64,000 nucleotides of DNA, from NCBI GenBank assembly GCA_963834855.1, contig CAWIDH010000014.1:1-64000 (forward strand), read 5' to 3'. Below are positions 10,580-19,409 of this stretch, in pieces (positions within the stretch are counted from its first letter, which is position 1; each line of letters begins with the position of its first letter). The stretch is from DATJKD01 sp963834855 (GTDB taxonomy: Bacteria > Pseudomonadota > Gammaproteobacteria > Steroidobacterales > Steroidobacteraceae). The notes beneath the pieces are model-generated. The model saw only the letters and a list, made by a program, of their open reading frames with translations, was not told the origin of the DNA and searched no databases. A program made the position numbers and the translations under genes.

Positions 10580-11527
10580 TCAGGCACGGCCCAGCCACAC
10601 CTCGAGCCCCTGCGTGTTGAGCCGGATATCGGGGTCGAGTAGCTCGTGACGCAGGCCGGCATCGCCGTCGTACCCGTGCGCGTCGAGCCGCGTGTCCAGG
10701 TAGTCGAACATCTCCTGCGCGATCCGGGTGGTGCGGTCCGACGCCTGCCCGTACCGCTGCGCGATCCGCACGAACTCATCGATCGAGGCATGGAGGTCGC
10801 GGGCCAGCCGGTCGAGGTCCTCGACGGGCCCGAAGTGCGTGAGCACCATGCGGCGCGGCTTGCGCGACATCAGCCGGTCGATGGACGCGTGCAGGGCCAC
10901 CGGGTCGAACTGCACCGGAGTCGTCGTGGGAAAGACGAACGGGCCGGCAGCCGTGTCGAACTCGCGGTAGGAGATGCCGAAGGTGTCGCCGCTGAAGATG
11001 TCCCCGTGGTCGAGGTCGTGCGCACAGTAGTGATGGCGCGCATGGCCCGGCGCGTCGAGGAACTCGAAGGTTCGCGTGCCGAGCGAGAGCCGGTCGCCGT
11101 CGTTCACGACCCGTACGCGGTCCGCCGTAATGGGCAGGATCTCGCCGTAGAGCTCTCGGTAGAGCTCCTCGCCGTACACATCGAGCGTGCCGGCGATCAG
11201 CTTCGCGGGATCGACCATGTGGGGCGCACCCCGCGGATGCAGCACGGCCGTCGCCGTGGGCAGGGCGCGCATGAGCTGGCCGGCGCCGCCTGCGTGATCG
11301 AGGTGGACGTGCGTCAGGAAGACGTAGTCGACCTGCTCCGGCGCGAGGTCGAGCTCCGCGAGCGCCGCCATCAGGCGCGGGTGGGCCGGCGCCGCCCCCG
11401 TGTCGACGAACGCCGCGCGGCCCTTGTCGACGATGAGATGACTCGCGGCGAGGCCGGGCCGCAGGTATTCAACGTCGATACGGTAGACCCCGTTGCCAAC
11501 CGGCAATGCAACCGGAAATGGGGACAT
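10580..11527 (-). CDS. Metallo-beta-lactamase-fold hydrolase
   Basis: About 315 residues. The zinc motif HVHLDHAGG (H-x-H-x-D-H), a later PGHARHH and SGDTFGIS give the classic MBL ligand set; VLTHFGP supplies the last histidine. The protein resembles the glyoxalase II/RNase-Z-like MBL group with an extra C-terminal helical region; substrate unknown. The ATG at 11527 (MSPFPVALPVG) is preferred over one at 11548, but both lie inside the palindromic repeat 11516-11600, so the repeat appears to have supplied the start region. Upstream neighbour is the cytochrome c gene. Confidence 0.85.
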   Translation of the reverse strand: MSPFPVALPVGNGVYRIDVEYLRPGLAASHLIVDKGRAAFVDTGAAPAHPRLMAALAELDLAPEQVDYVFLTHVHLDHAGGAGQLMRALPTATAVLHPRGAPHMVDPAKLIAGTLDVYGEELYRELYGEILPITADRVRVVNDGDRLSLGTRTFEFLDAPGHARHHYCAHDLDHGDIFSGDTFGISYREFDTAAGPFVFPTTTPVQFDPVALHASIDRLMSRKPRRMVLTHFGPVEDLDRLARDLHASIDEFVRIAQRYGQASDRTTRIAQEMFDYLDTRLDAHGYDGDAGLRHELLDPDIRLNTQGLEVWLGRA

Positions 11528-11600
11528 TCTCGATTTCCCCAGCCTCAAGACCCGAGACTAGAACGTCGACTCGCGCGGGAAATCGAGAATGTCCCCATTT
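11516..11600. repeat. REP-like palindromic element, family 1, copy A
   Basis: Two 24-base arms (11516-11539 and 11577-11600) are exact reverse complements with core GGGGACATTCTCGATTTCCC, separated by 37 bases. One end overlaps the cytochrome c stop codon and the other holds the MBL start codon. Further copies at 23420-23489 and 55705-55778 have CCATTT in place of CGATTT. Confidence 0.85.
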
Positions 11601-12219
11601 ACATGCAGCGACCGGTCTTGCGGATCACGTCGGTCGAGCAGAGCGAAGGGCGCTGCGCCGCGTAGTAGCGCGCGAGATCCGCGATGTCCTCGTCCGTGAG
11701 CGCCGCCGTCATGCCTGCCATCACCGCGTTCTTGCGCTGCCCGGAACGGTACGCCCTGAGCGCCTCGGACAGGTAATCCGCATGCTGGCCGTTCAGGCTT
11801 GGATACTCGGGCAGGATTCCGCTGCCGTCATTGCCGTGGCAGGCCACGCAGGTATGGCTCGCCTTCGGCGCCGTTCCCACCGCGCGACCGGATGGCGCAA
11901 TCTCCGCTCCCGCGAGATAGGCGGCGACGTCCGACATGTCCTGCTCGCTCATGCTCGCCGCGTGCGAATGCATGGTCGCGTGAGCGCGCTCCTTGGCGGC
12001 ATACGCCTTGAGCGCGACCACCAGGTAGGCTGCGTGCTGGCCACCGAGCTTGGGGACGCTGTAGACCGGGAATGCGTTCTTGTACTTCTCGATCCCGTGG
12101 CAGCCGTGGCATGTGTAGCCCAGGTCCGCGCCGCGTTCGGGGTCGGGGTCGGCCTGCGCCGCAACAGCCAGCATCGCCACGATGAAACCGAGCGCGATCG
12201 GGGCGGATCTGGAGGTCAT
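11599..12219 (-). CDS. Di-heme cytochrome c (cytochrome c4-like), periplasmic
   Basis: 206 residues from an ATG at 12219 with GGAGAG upstream. An N-terminal secretion signal (SAPIALGFIVAMLAVAAQA) precedes two CXXCH heme sites, CHGCH and CVACH, in two similar halves (LGGQHAAYLVVALKAY and LNGQHADYLSEALRAY). This tandem layout is typical of cytochrome c4, a membrane-associated electron carrier to terminal oxidases. The frame extends upstream of 12219 but that part has no signal or family similarity. The stop codon falls in repeat copy A. Confidence 0.9.
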   Translation of the reverse strand: MTSRSAPIALGFIVAMLAVAAQADPDPERGADLGYTCHGCHGIEKYKNAFPVYSVPKLGGQHAAYLVVALKAYAAKERAHATMHSHAASMSEQDMSDVAAYLAGAEIAPSGRAVGTAPKASHTCVACHGNDGSGILPEYPSLNGQHADYLSEALRAYRSGQRKNAVMAGMTAALTDEDIADLARYYAAQRPSLCSTDVIRKTGRCM

Positions 12220-12386
12220 TGCGCTCTCCGATTCTGGTGGTCGGCCTTCCCCGGGCCGTGGGACGGGAATGTTAAATAATCGCCCGGCCGGCGTCGATTG
12301 ACCCCGATGACATACACTTTGCGTACAAGCTGGGAGAAGGGCGCTCAACGCGCACCGCAGGGTCGATCGACCTCGAGGAGTCGTAG

Positions 12387-13106
12387 ATGTGGTTGCAGCG
12401 GGTCCGGCTGGCCGTCCTGGCCGGCATTCTTCTTCATGGAGCGGCCGCCATGGCGGATGAGCCCAGACCACGCACGGTGAGCGTCAGCGGGATGGCGGAA
12501 GTCAGCGCCGAGCCCGACATCGCGCGCGTGACGCTGGGCGTCGAGGCGCGCAAGCCGTCGATGCAGGAGGCGCGCGCCGCGGTCGCTGCCACGGTGGACC
12601 GCGTTCTTGCGCTCACGCGAGACCTCAAGATCGACCCGAAGCAGGTCAACGCCACGCGCGTGCAGGTCCACCCCGAGTACCGCTGGAACGAGAAAGACCG
12701 CGAGCGCGTGCTGCTCGGCTACATGGTTAGCCGCCAGGTCGAAATCGAGCTGCGCGACCTCGACAAGCTCGGCACGCTGCTCGAGCGTGCCGTCGACGTC
12801 GGCGTAAACCAGGTCGGCGATCCGCTGCTCGACTCGAGCCGCCGCAAGGAGCTCGAGCGCGAGGCGATGGCTCGGGCGGTCGACGATGCGCGGCTCAACG
12901 CCGAGGCGCTCGCACGCGCCGCGGGCGTGAAGCTCGGCACGGTGCGCACCCTGAACGGCTCGGGCAGCGCACCACCCGTACCCGTGCTGCGGACGAGCAT
13001 GGCGATGGCGGATGCCAAGATGGCGCCCGAGGCCACCTACCAGCCCGGCGAGATGAAGTTCAGCGCGAACGTGAACGCCGAGTACGACCTGGTCACGGCG
13101 CCCTGA
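12387..13106 (+). CDS. SIMPL domain (DUF541) periplasmic protein
   Basis: 239 residues with a signal peptide ending AAAMA and the SIMPL domain from about residue 28 (RTVSVSGMAEVSAEPD, then VTLGVEARK and LLGYMVSRQVEIELRDLDKLG). Family members (E. coli YggE, Brucella BP26) are periplasmic, oligomeric and linked to oxidative-stress tolerance, without a known reaction. An AGGAG-like sequence lies 8-14 bases before the ATG. It is transcribed divergently from the cytochrome c gene; the 167-base gap presumably holds both promoters but I see no convincing pair of hexamers. Confidence 0.88.
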   Translation: MWLQRVRLAVLAGILLHGAAAMADEPRPRTVSVSGMAEVSAEPDIARVTLGVEARKPSMQEARAAVAATVDRVLALTRDLKIDPKQVNATRVQVHPEYRWNEKDRERVLLGYMVSRQVEIELRDLDKLGTLLERAVDVGVNQVGDPLLDSSRRKELEREAMARAVDDARLNAEALARAAGVKLGTVRTLNGSGSAPPVPVLRTSMAMADAKMAPEATYQPGEMKFSANVNAEYDLVTAP

Positions 13107-13168
13107 GCTCGGCAGCTCAGCGCCTCGGCGATGTCCGCGTGCCTTGACGGGACGGCCGGCGGCGAGGC

Positions 13169-13456
13169 TCAGCCGGGCAGACGGTCGACGATCAGGACGC
13201 TGCCGTCAACACCGGTGACGCGGACGCGCGTCCCGGGCGGGACGTTCGGGCCGCGCAGCGCCCAGTTGCGATTGCCGAGCATGGCCTTGCCCGCGCCGTT
13301 GCGGATGCCTTCGGTCAGGGTCATCACCTGGCCGATGTAGCGCTCGCCGATGCGATGCGGCGCCTGCGCGCTCTGCAGGTCGCGCTGCTGAACCTTGTGC
13401 TCGCGCCAGAAATACAGCGCGAAAACAGTCACTGCGAACAACAGGAACCAGCCCAT
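13169..13456 (-). CDS. Small NfeD-like membrane protein
   Basis: 95 residues: one N-terminal membrane helix (MGWFLLFAVTVFALYFW), a basic linker, then an OB-fold-like domain (VMTLTEGIRNGAGKAMLGN, then PPGTRVRVTGVDGSVLIV) as in the soluble C-terminal domain of NfeD proteins. NfeD proteins usually partner SPFH/stomatin proteins in membrane quality control, but no SPFH gene is adjacent. Stand-alone; function inferred from fold only. Confidence 0.7.
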   Translation of the reverse strand: MGWFLLFAVTVFALYFWREHKVQQRDLQSAQAPHRIGERYIGQVMTLTEGIRNGAGKAMLGNRNWALRGPNVPPGTRVRVTGVDGSVLIVDRLPG

Positions 13457-13552
13457 GCGTCGATCATCCCGAGGGGAGTCGTATTGTCGACGGCGGGCAA
13501 GGGTGCTCTCAACCCCAATGGCTTCTGTAAAACCTGAAATGTGACCCGGCGC

Positions 13553-15232
13553 TCAGTGCGCGGGTTCGAGCCACAGGTTGCGGCTGTACTGCACGTTCAC
13601 CACGTTGTCGGCCCAGCCCCGCACGTAGGGCTTGACGAGGTGCTTGTTCACGTAGAAGTAGATCGGCAGCAGCGGGTGGTCAGACAGCATCAGCCGTTCC
13701 GCCTCCTCGAGGAGCGCGCGACGCCGCGCGGTGTCGGGATGGCGGATCGCCTCGGCCAGCAGCCGGTCGTACTGCGGGTTCGAGTACCCGGTAAGGTTGA
13801 TGCCGAAATCGCTCTGCAGCAGCTGCGCGAAGGAATAGGCGTCGTTGAAGTCGCCGATCCAGCTCGAGCGGAAGACCTGGGTTTCGCTTCGCGCCTGGAT
13901 GGACGCCAGCAGGGCGCGGAACTCCTCCGCGTAGAGCGTCGTCTCGACCCCGAGCGTCTCCTTCCACATCGCGGCGATCGCAACCGCGACGCGGTTGTGC
14001 ACCTCGCCGGTGTTGTAGCGGATCTCGACCTCGAGCGGATTCGACTCGGAGTAGCCTGCCTGCCGGTAGAGCTCGCGCGCCGCGCGCACGCGCTTCTCGT
14101 AGGGCGTGTTCGCGTAGTCGAACTGCTGCGGCGTGTAGTCGGCGATGCCGCGCGGCACCCATCCGTAGGCCGGCGTCTCGCCGACACCGGTCACGGCCGT
14201 GGTCAGGCGTTCGCGATCGATCACCAGCGACAGTGCGCGGCGCAGTCCCGGCCGGTCCTTGAAGGGCGGCCGCGTCAGATTGAAGCCGTAGTAATAGGTC
14301 GAGAGCTGAGGCGAGACGTGCAGCTCGCCGGGCAGATGCTGCTGGATCCACGCGAACTGCGGCTGCGGCACGACGTAACTTACGTCGATCTGGCCGGCGC
14401 GGTACTGGCGGAACTCGGCGCTCGGGTCGTTGATGTGCACGAACCGCACGTGGTCGAGCCGCGTATGTTCGTCGTCCCGGTAGCGGCGGTTGCGCCGCAG
14501 GCCGATGTGCGAGCCGACCACCCACTCCTCCAGTACGAACGCGCCGTTGCCGACCAGCCGCCCGGGCTGGGTGAACCGCTCGCCGTGCTCGGCCAGCGAC
14601 GGTGCGTGGATTGGAAAGGTGCTCGGATGCGCCATCAGCCCGAGCAGGTAGGGCGCCGGGTTCACCAGCCGGACGGTCACCGTGCGCGCATCCGGCGCCT
14701 CGACGCCGAGGTCCGACGGCGGCCGCTTGCCGGCGACGATGGCCGCGGCGTTGACGACGGGCTCGAGGATCTGCGCGTACTGCGAGGCCGTCGTCGGGTC
14801 GACCAGCCGGCGCATTCCGGCGACGAAGTCCGCCGCCACGAGCGCGTCGCCGTTCGACCAGCGTAGCCCCTCGCGCAGCCGGAAACGGTACTCGCGGCCG
14901 TCGGCGGAGACGGTCCACGACTCGGCGGCCGCCGGCACGGCCGTGCCGTCGCTGCCGACCATGGTGAGACCCTCGAAGAGGTCACGGATGACGTTGAGCG
15001 ATGAATCCGAGCGGGCCCGCTGCGGATCGAGGGACTCGGGCTCCGGTCCGTTGCCACGGCGGAGGCTCCGAGCGTCGATCGACTGGCCGAGCCTGGTCGA
15101 CCTGGACTCTTTCTGGCCCGCGCCGGCACGGTCACCCTGCGCCGGGCCCGCATCGTGGCCGCAGGCAAGCAGACCGCAGGCGAGCAGCGCCGGCACCGGG
15201 AGCCGGCGGAGAGCCGCAAAGCGCGCGCGCAT
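13553..15232 (-). CDS. Oligopeptide-binding lipoprotein (SBP family 5, OppA-like)
   Basis: 559 residues from the ATG at 15232, chosen because it opens a lipoprotein signal (PVPALLACGLLAC, lipid-accepting Cys 19 or 24) and follows the mnmG stop by 8 bases with an AAGG-type ribosome-binding site. The body matches periplasmic solute-binding family 5: NGPEPESLDPQ, RLREGLRWSNGDALVAADFV, YYYGFNLTRPPFKD and GDFNDAYSFAQLL. OppA-type proteins hand peptides to an Opp permease. No permease or ATPase genes are near, so the partner transporter is elsewhere. It occupies the place usually held by rsmG downstream of mnmG. Confidence 0.9.
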   Translation of the reverse strand: MRARFAALRRLPVPALLACGLLACGHDAGPAQGDRAGAGQKESRSTRLGQSIDARSLRRGNGPEPESLDPQRARSDSSLNVIRDLFEGLTMVGSDGTAVPAAAESWTVSADGREYRFRLREGLRWSNGDALVAADFVAGMRRLVDPTTASQYAQILEPVVNAAAIVAGKRPPSDLGVEAPDARTVTVRLVNPAPYLLGLMAHPSTFPIHAPSLAEHGERFTQPGRLVGNGAFVLEEWVVGSHIGLRRNRRYRDDEHTRLDHVRFVHINDPSAEFRQYRAGQIDVSYVVPQPQFAWIQQHLPGELHVSPQLSTYYYGFNLTRPPFKDRPGLRRALSLVIDRERLTTAVTGVGETPAYGWVPRGIADYTPQQFDYANTPYEKRVRAARELYRQAGYSESNPLEVEIRYNTGEVHNRVAVAIAAMWKETLGVETTLYAEEFRALLASIQARSETQVFRSSWIGDFNDAYSFAQLLQSDFGINLTGYSNPQYDRLLAEAIRHPDTARRRALLEEAERLMLSDHPLLPIYFYVNKHLVKPYVRGWADNVVNVQYSRNLWLEPAH

Positions 15233-15240
15233 TGGCGAGC

Positions 15241-17178
15241 TCAGCCTTCTCGCACTGAGCGGACGGCCGGCACGGCCGGCGCGCCGCGCTTCAGGTGCAC
15301 CAGGAGCAGCGAGATCGCGGCCGGCGTGACGCCGGGTATGCGTGCCGCCTGGCCGAGCGTCGCCGGTCGATGGTCGATGAGGCGCTGACGCACCTCGTTC
15401 GAAAGCCCTCGAACGACCGTGAAGTCGAGCCACGACGGCAGGACGGTCTCCTCATGACGGCGTTGCCGGTCGATCTCCTCCTGCTGGCGCTCTACATAGC
15501 CTGCGTACCGGGCCTCGACTTCGAGCGCGAGCGGCACCTGGACCGCGAGTCGCTCATCGCCAAGCCAGTCGTCGCCCGCCGGCGTGGTCCCGGTGTCGAG
15601 CGCGGCCGACAGCGCCGCGTGGGTCAGCTCCGGCCGGCGCAAGAGCTCGTTCGCGCGCTGCTCTCGCGATAGCGGCAGCCCGGTGCTTGCCTCGACGCGC
15701 GCGGCCGCCTCCGTGCCCGGACGGATCCAGGACTCACGCAGCCTCGTGGTTTCGGCATCGACCGCGCGGCACTTGCGCTCGAAGAACGCCCAGCGCGCAT
15801 CGTCCACCAGCCCGAGCTCGCGGCCGACCGGAGTCAGGCGCCGGTCGGCGTTGTCCTCGCGCAGCGACAGCCGGTACTCGGCCCGGCTCGTGAACATCCG
15901 GTACGGCTCGGACGCACCGCGCGTGATCAGGTCGTCGATCAGCACGCCGATGTAGGCGTCGCTGCGGCGCGGCCACCACGGCTCGCGTCCAAGCGCGCTC
16001 CGGCCTGCGTTGACTCCCGCGACGATGCCCTGCGCCGCGGCCTCCTCGTAGCCGGTCGTGCCGTTGATCTGGCCAGCGAAGTAGAGCCCGGGCACCGCGC
16101 GGGTCTCGAGCGTCGGCGCGAGGTCGCGCGGGTCGAAGTAGTCGTACTCGATGGCGTAGCCCGGGCGCGTGATGTGCGCCCGCTCGAAGCCACGGATGCT
16201 GCGCACGAACTCGACCTGCACGTCGTACGGCAGGCTGGTCGAGATGCCGTTCGGATAGACCTCGTGCGTATCGAGCCCCTCGGGCTCGATGAAGATCTGG
16301 TGCGAGGTCCGGCTCGCGAAGCGGACGACCTTGTCCTCGACGGACGGGCAATAGCGGGGGCCCACGCCTTCGATCACGCCCGTGAACATCGGCGAGCGGT
16401 CCGTGGCAGCACGTATCAGCGCGTGCGTGCGCTCGTTGGTCGCGGTGATGTGGCAGGCGACCTGGCGCGGATGATCGGCACGCCGGCCGAGAAAGGAGAA
16501 CACCGGCGTGGGCGTATCGCCCGGCTGCACGGTGAGCCCCGTGTAGTCGATGGTCCGGCCGTCGATGCGCGGTGGCGTGCCGGTCTTGAGCCGGCCGACC
16601 CGCAACGGCAGCTCGCGCAGCCGCTCGGCGAGTCGGCTCGATGGCGGATCGCCCGCGCGGCCGCCGGCGTACTGCGTCAGGCCGACGTGGATGCGCCCGG
16701 CGAGGAACGTGCCGACGGTGAGCACGACGGCTGGAGCCGCAAAGGCGACGCCGGACGCAGTCACGACGCCGCGGACGCGGCCGGCCTCGATGCAGAGATC
16801 CGCCACCTCCTGCTGGAACAGGCGGAGGCCGGCCTGGTTCTCGAGCGCCGCGCGGATGGCGCGCTTGTAGAGCTGGCGGTCCGCCTGCGCGCGCGTTGCG
16901 CGCACGGCCGGTCCCTTGCTTGCGTTCAAGGTGCGGAACTGGATCCCGGCGAGATCGGTGGCCCGCGCCATCACGCCCCCGAGCGCGTCGATCTCCCTGA
17001 CGAGGTGGCCCTTGCCGATCCCGCCGATCGCCGGGTTGCAGCTCATCTGGCCCAGCGTCTCGACGTTCTGGGTGAGCAGCAACGTGCGGGCGCCGAGCCG
17101 CGAGGCGGCGAGCGCGGCCTCGGTGCCGGCGTGGCCGCCGCCGATTACGATGACGTCGAACTGTTCCGCGAAGCGCAT
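15241..17178 (-). CDS. mnmG: tRNA uridine-5-carboxymethylaminomethyl modification enzyme MnmG
   Basis: 645 residues, slightly longer than E. coli MnmG. FAD-binding VIGGGHAGTEAALAASR at the N-terminus, CNPAIGGIGKGHLVREIDALGG, the MnmG signatures GPRYCPSVEDK and QINGTTGYEEAAAQG, and the C-terminal helical domain. With MnmE it installs the cmnm5 modification on U34 of several tRNAs. Normally close to mnmE near the origin; here 4.9 kb and six genes separate them. A REP-like palindrome lies just upstream. Confidence 0.97.
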   Translation of the reverse strand: MRFAEQFDVIVIGGGHAGTEAALAASRLGARTLLLTQNVETLGQMSCNPAIGGIGKGHLVREIDALGGVMARATDLAGIQFRTLNASKGPAVRATRAQADRQLYKRAIRAALENQAGLRLFQQEVADLCIEAGRVRGVVTASGVAFAAPAVVLTVGTFLAGRIHVGLTQYAGGRAGDPPSSRLAERLRELPLRVGRLKTGTPPRIDGRTIDYTGLTVQPGDTPTPVFSFLGRRADHPRQVACHITATNERTHALIRAATDRSPMFTGVIEGVGPRYCPSVEDKVVRFASRTSHQIFIEPEGLDTHEVYPNGISTSLPYDVQVEFVRSIRGFERAHITRPGYAIEYDYFDPRDLAPTLETRAVPGLYFAGQINGTTGYEEAAAQGIVAGVNAGRSALGREPWWPRRSDAYIGVLIDDLITRGASEPYRMFTSRAEYRLSLREDNADRRLTPVGRELGLVDDARWAFFERKCRAVDAETTRLRESWIRPGTEAAARVEASTGLPLSREQRANELLRRPELTHAALSAALDTGTTPAGDDWLGDERLAVQVPLALEVEARYAGYVERQQEEIDRQRRHEETVLPSWLDFTVVRGLSNEVRQRLIDHRPATLGQAARIPGVTPAAISLLLVHLKRGAPAVPAVRSVREG

Positions 17179-17226
17179 GTCGGGATCTCCGGGTCGCGCA
17201 TTGTACGACCGGAAAATTCGGCATGG

Positions 17227-17313
17227 AAAAAATGGCTCGGAGCCATTTTTTTGATTGCAGCCCGATCCCCGCTCTCAGTCCGGCTCTGGAAAATGGCTCC
17301 GAGCCATTTTTTC
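17227..17313. repeat. REP-like element, family 2, copy A (two palindromes)
   Basis: Two palindromes with centre GGCTC-N-GAGCC: 17227-17251 (AAAAAATGGCTC / GAGCCATTTTTT, perfect) and 17290-17310, centres 61 bases apart. The first, with its flanking T-run, could terminate transcription on either strand, including between the metallopeptidase gene and mnmG. The second lies inside the 3' end of the metallopeptidase gene. Relatives at 24736-24786 and 58613-58665. Confidence 0.85.
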
Positions 17314-17676
17314 AGCCAGCTTTTTCCGGAGGGCGGGCAGGCGCAGGTCGACAAAGCGCCGCGCCTGGCGCTCATAGCGGTTCGACCAGTAGCCGTGGCG
17401 CAGCGACTCCGCGAGGTAGCGGGCGATGCTCAGGCGGCCGCGGTTCCATTGCCGAAGCACGTGGAAATACTCGTGCAGCACGAGCGCCGGGTCGGCGAAG
17501 AACTCGCGGGCCGGACCCGGGAGCAGGATGCGGTTGCGCCGCGTCGTCGCACGGGCACCACGGTGAAGCCGGGCATAGAGGGAGTTCTCGACGATCTCGA
17601 CGTCGTCGACCCGATCGTCGAAAAGCTCCCGCAGCGCCGCCCGCAGCGCCGCGGGCATGCAGTCCCGCGTGTGCAT
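17275..17676 (-). CDS. Small HExxH metallopeptidase-like protein (DUF4157-like)
   Basis: 133 residues with ALVLHEYFHVLRQWN, an HExxH zinc motif at residues 68-72, followed by a basic helix (WSNRYERQARRF) that may carry the third ligand. It resembles the small DUF4157-type proteins of unknown substrate. There is no signal peptide. The last ten or so codons (KMARSHF and onward) are written by a REP palindrome, so the original C-terminus may have been replaced. Start could be residue 7 (17658). Sits between WS/DGAT and mnmG on the same strand. Confidence 0.65.
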   Translation of the reverse strand: MHTRDCMPAALRAALRELFDDRVDDVEIVENSLYARLHRGARATTRRNRILLPGPAREFFADPALVLHEYFHVLRQWNRGRLSIARYLAESLRHGYWSNRYERQARRFVDLRLPALRKKLAEKMARSHFPEPD

Positions 17677-17697
17677 CGGTGCGCTGTTGCCGCCTCG

Positions 17698-19296
17698 CTA
17701 GTGTGTCGCGGGCGCCGCGGCGCGCTGGCTGGTCCGGCGGCCGTTGCCCTTGCGCTGGCGGGCGCGCTTCCGTGGCGCGCGGCCGGCCGCGACAGCGGCC
17801 TTCGGCAGCACTGGCTCGGTCGCAACGAGCCCGCTCTCTCCCAGCTCGGCGGCCGCCTTCGCCAGGTCGGCGAAGGCCTCACGCAGGCAGGACGCGAAGA
17901 ACTCCGGGTCCGGCAGCATTTCGCGACAGGACACCGCGCAGATGCAGAGCGTCCCCGCATAACTGAAGCCGGTGCAGTTGAGCCCGATGCCATCCACCAC
18001 GATGCTGATCGGCGCGTTGGCCACGAGCCGTGCACCGGCCATGTAGAGCGAGGCATCTGGGCCACGCACGTTCGACACGATCAGGGAGAGCCTGGGCAGG
18101 CGCACGTTGCGCAGCACCGCATCGGCCACGGGCGTCGGCAGGTGCTCGAGGACGTTCATCGCCATGTCCCGGCCCAGCGCGTCGCTGATGCGTTTCGCCG
18201 CGGCGGCGTCGGCGCGGATCGCGTGCAGCCGCTCGATCGGGTCGGCGATCTCCGAGTGCACGGGCATCAGCGTCATGCCGACCTGGTTGCCGTCCTGGCT
18301 CTTGTCGCTGCCACGCACGGTCATCGGCACGCCCGCGACCATGGAGGTCGCCGGCAGTTCGCCCCGGCTGCCGAGATAGCGATTGAGCGCACCGCCGACG
18401 ATCGTGAGGAACAGGTCGTTGATCGTGGCGTCACCGACCGCCTGCCGGATGAGCTTCAGCTCCGCCATCGGCACGCCGACGGCCTCGACGACGCGGTGCG
18501 CCGAGACCTGCCCGGAGAAACGGGTCGCAGGCGGCAGCCGCGGCAGGACCGAAGTGAGATCTCCCGACACCAGCGCCCGGAGCTTCTCCTTCAAGTGCTC
18601 ACGGTCACCCGCCATGCGCCGTACGACCCCGGCGCCGAGCCCCGCGATGCGCGTGGCGGTCTCGAGGGAGAACCGCGTCAGGTCCGGCAGCTTCTGCAGG
18701 TTGCTGGCCAGCGTGCGCGAATAGATCTCGACCGCCGAGGGCTCGCGGTCCGCGATGCGGACGGTGACAGCCGGACCTTCCTCGGCCTCGACGTCGTCCG
18801 GCGACAGCGAGTGGATCGCGCGGGTGAGCTCGCTCGCAGCCTCGCCGTCGAACAGCGCATGGTGCAATTTCGTATAGAGCGCAAAGCTCCCCGGCGGCAC
18901 GCCCGGCACGTTGTGCAGCCCCTCGATGACGTAGGCTTCCCAGAGCGGCTTGCTCCGATCGAGAGGACGCGAATGGAGGCGTGCGACCTGTATGCAGAGC
19001 TGGCGCCAGTCGCCCGGCTGCGGCAGCGCGATGTGGCGCACGTGAAACTCGACGTCGAGGTCCGCGTCCTCGACCCACCAGGGCCGGTCGAGCGACCACG
19101 GCACGACCACGAGCCGTCGACGGAAGTGCGGGAAGCGCTCGATGCGGGCCGAGAAGAACCGCAGGATGTCCTTGAAGCGCACCTTGCCGCCCGGCGCGCT
19201 CGACGGGTCATAGATGCCGAGACCCGCGACGTGCATGTAGTTGTTGCCGCGCTCCAGCTGCAGGAACGCATAGTCCAGCCCGGACAACTGTTTCAT
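17698..19296 (-). CDS. Wax ester synthase/diacylglycerol acyltransferase (WS/DGAT)
   Basis: 532 residues. The catalytic motif HHxxxDG is present as LHHALFDGEAA, with the N-terminal QLSGLDYAFLQLE and the C-terminal NVRGPDASLYMAGARL typical of the family. It esterifies acyl-CoA to long-chain alcohols or diacylglycerol, giving neutral-lipid stores. Start: GGAGG lies 8 bases before the ATG at 19296 (MKQLSG), but only 2 bases from an ATG two codons earlier, so 19296 is chosen. The tail is Ala/Arg-rich. Upstream is a CHAD gene, 114 bases away. Confidence 0.92.
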   Translation of the reverse strand: MKQLSGLDYAFLQLERGNNYMHVAGLGIYDPSSAPGGKVRFKDILRFFSARIERFPHFRRRLVVVPWSLDRPWWVEDADLDVEFHVRHIALPQPGDWRQLCIQVARLHSRPLDRSKPLWEAYVIEGLHNVPGVPPGSFALYTKLHHALFDGEAASELTRAIHSLSPDDVEAEEGPAVTVRIADREPSAVEIYSRTLASNLQKLPDLTRFSLETATRIAGLGAGVVRRMAGDREHLKEKLRALVSGDLTSVLPRLPPATRFSGQVSAHRVVEAVGVPMAELKLIRQAVGDATINDLFLTIVGGALNRYLGSRGELPATSMVAGVPMTVRGSDKSQDGNQVGMTLMPVHSEIADPIERLHAIRADAAAAKRISDALGRDMAMNVLEHLPTPVADAVLRNVRLPRLSLIVSNVRGPDASLYMAGARLVANAPISIVVDGIGLNCTGFSYAGTLCICAVSCREMLPDPEFFASCLREAFADLAKAAAELGESGLVATEPVLPKAAVAAGRAPRKRARQRKGNGRRTSQRAAAPATH

Positions 19297-19409
19297 GGGC
19301 ATTACCTCCGGCGCATCCGACACCCGCGCTGCGTCGACAACCGACCTGTTTCGAAACAATGATGCCCCGAAACCAACGCACGAGACCACGAACGCGGATG
19401 CGGACCTCT

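Noticed and set aside
16174..19362. Open frame of about 1060 codons on the plus strand opposite mnmG and WS/DGAT
   Set aside because: Antisense to well-identified genes, Arg/Ala-rich composition, no domain; a by-product of high GC.
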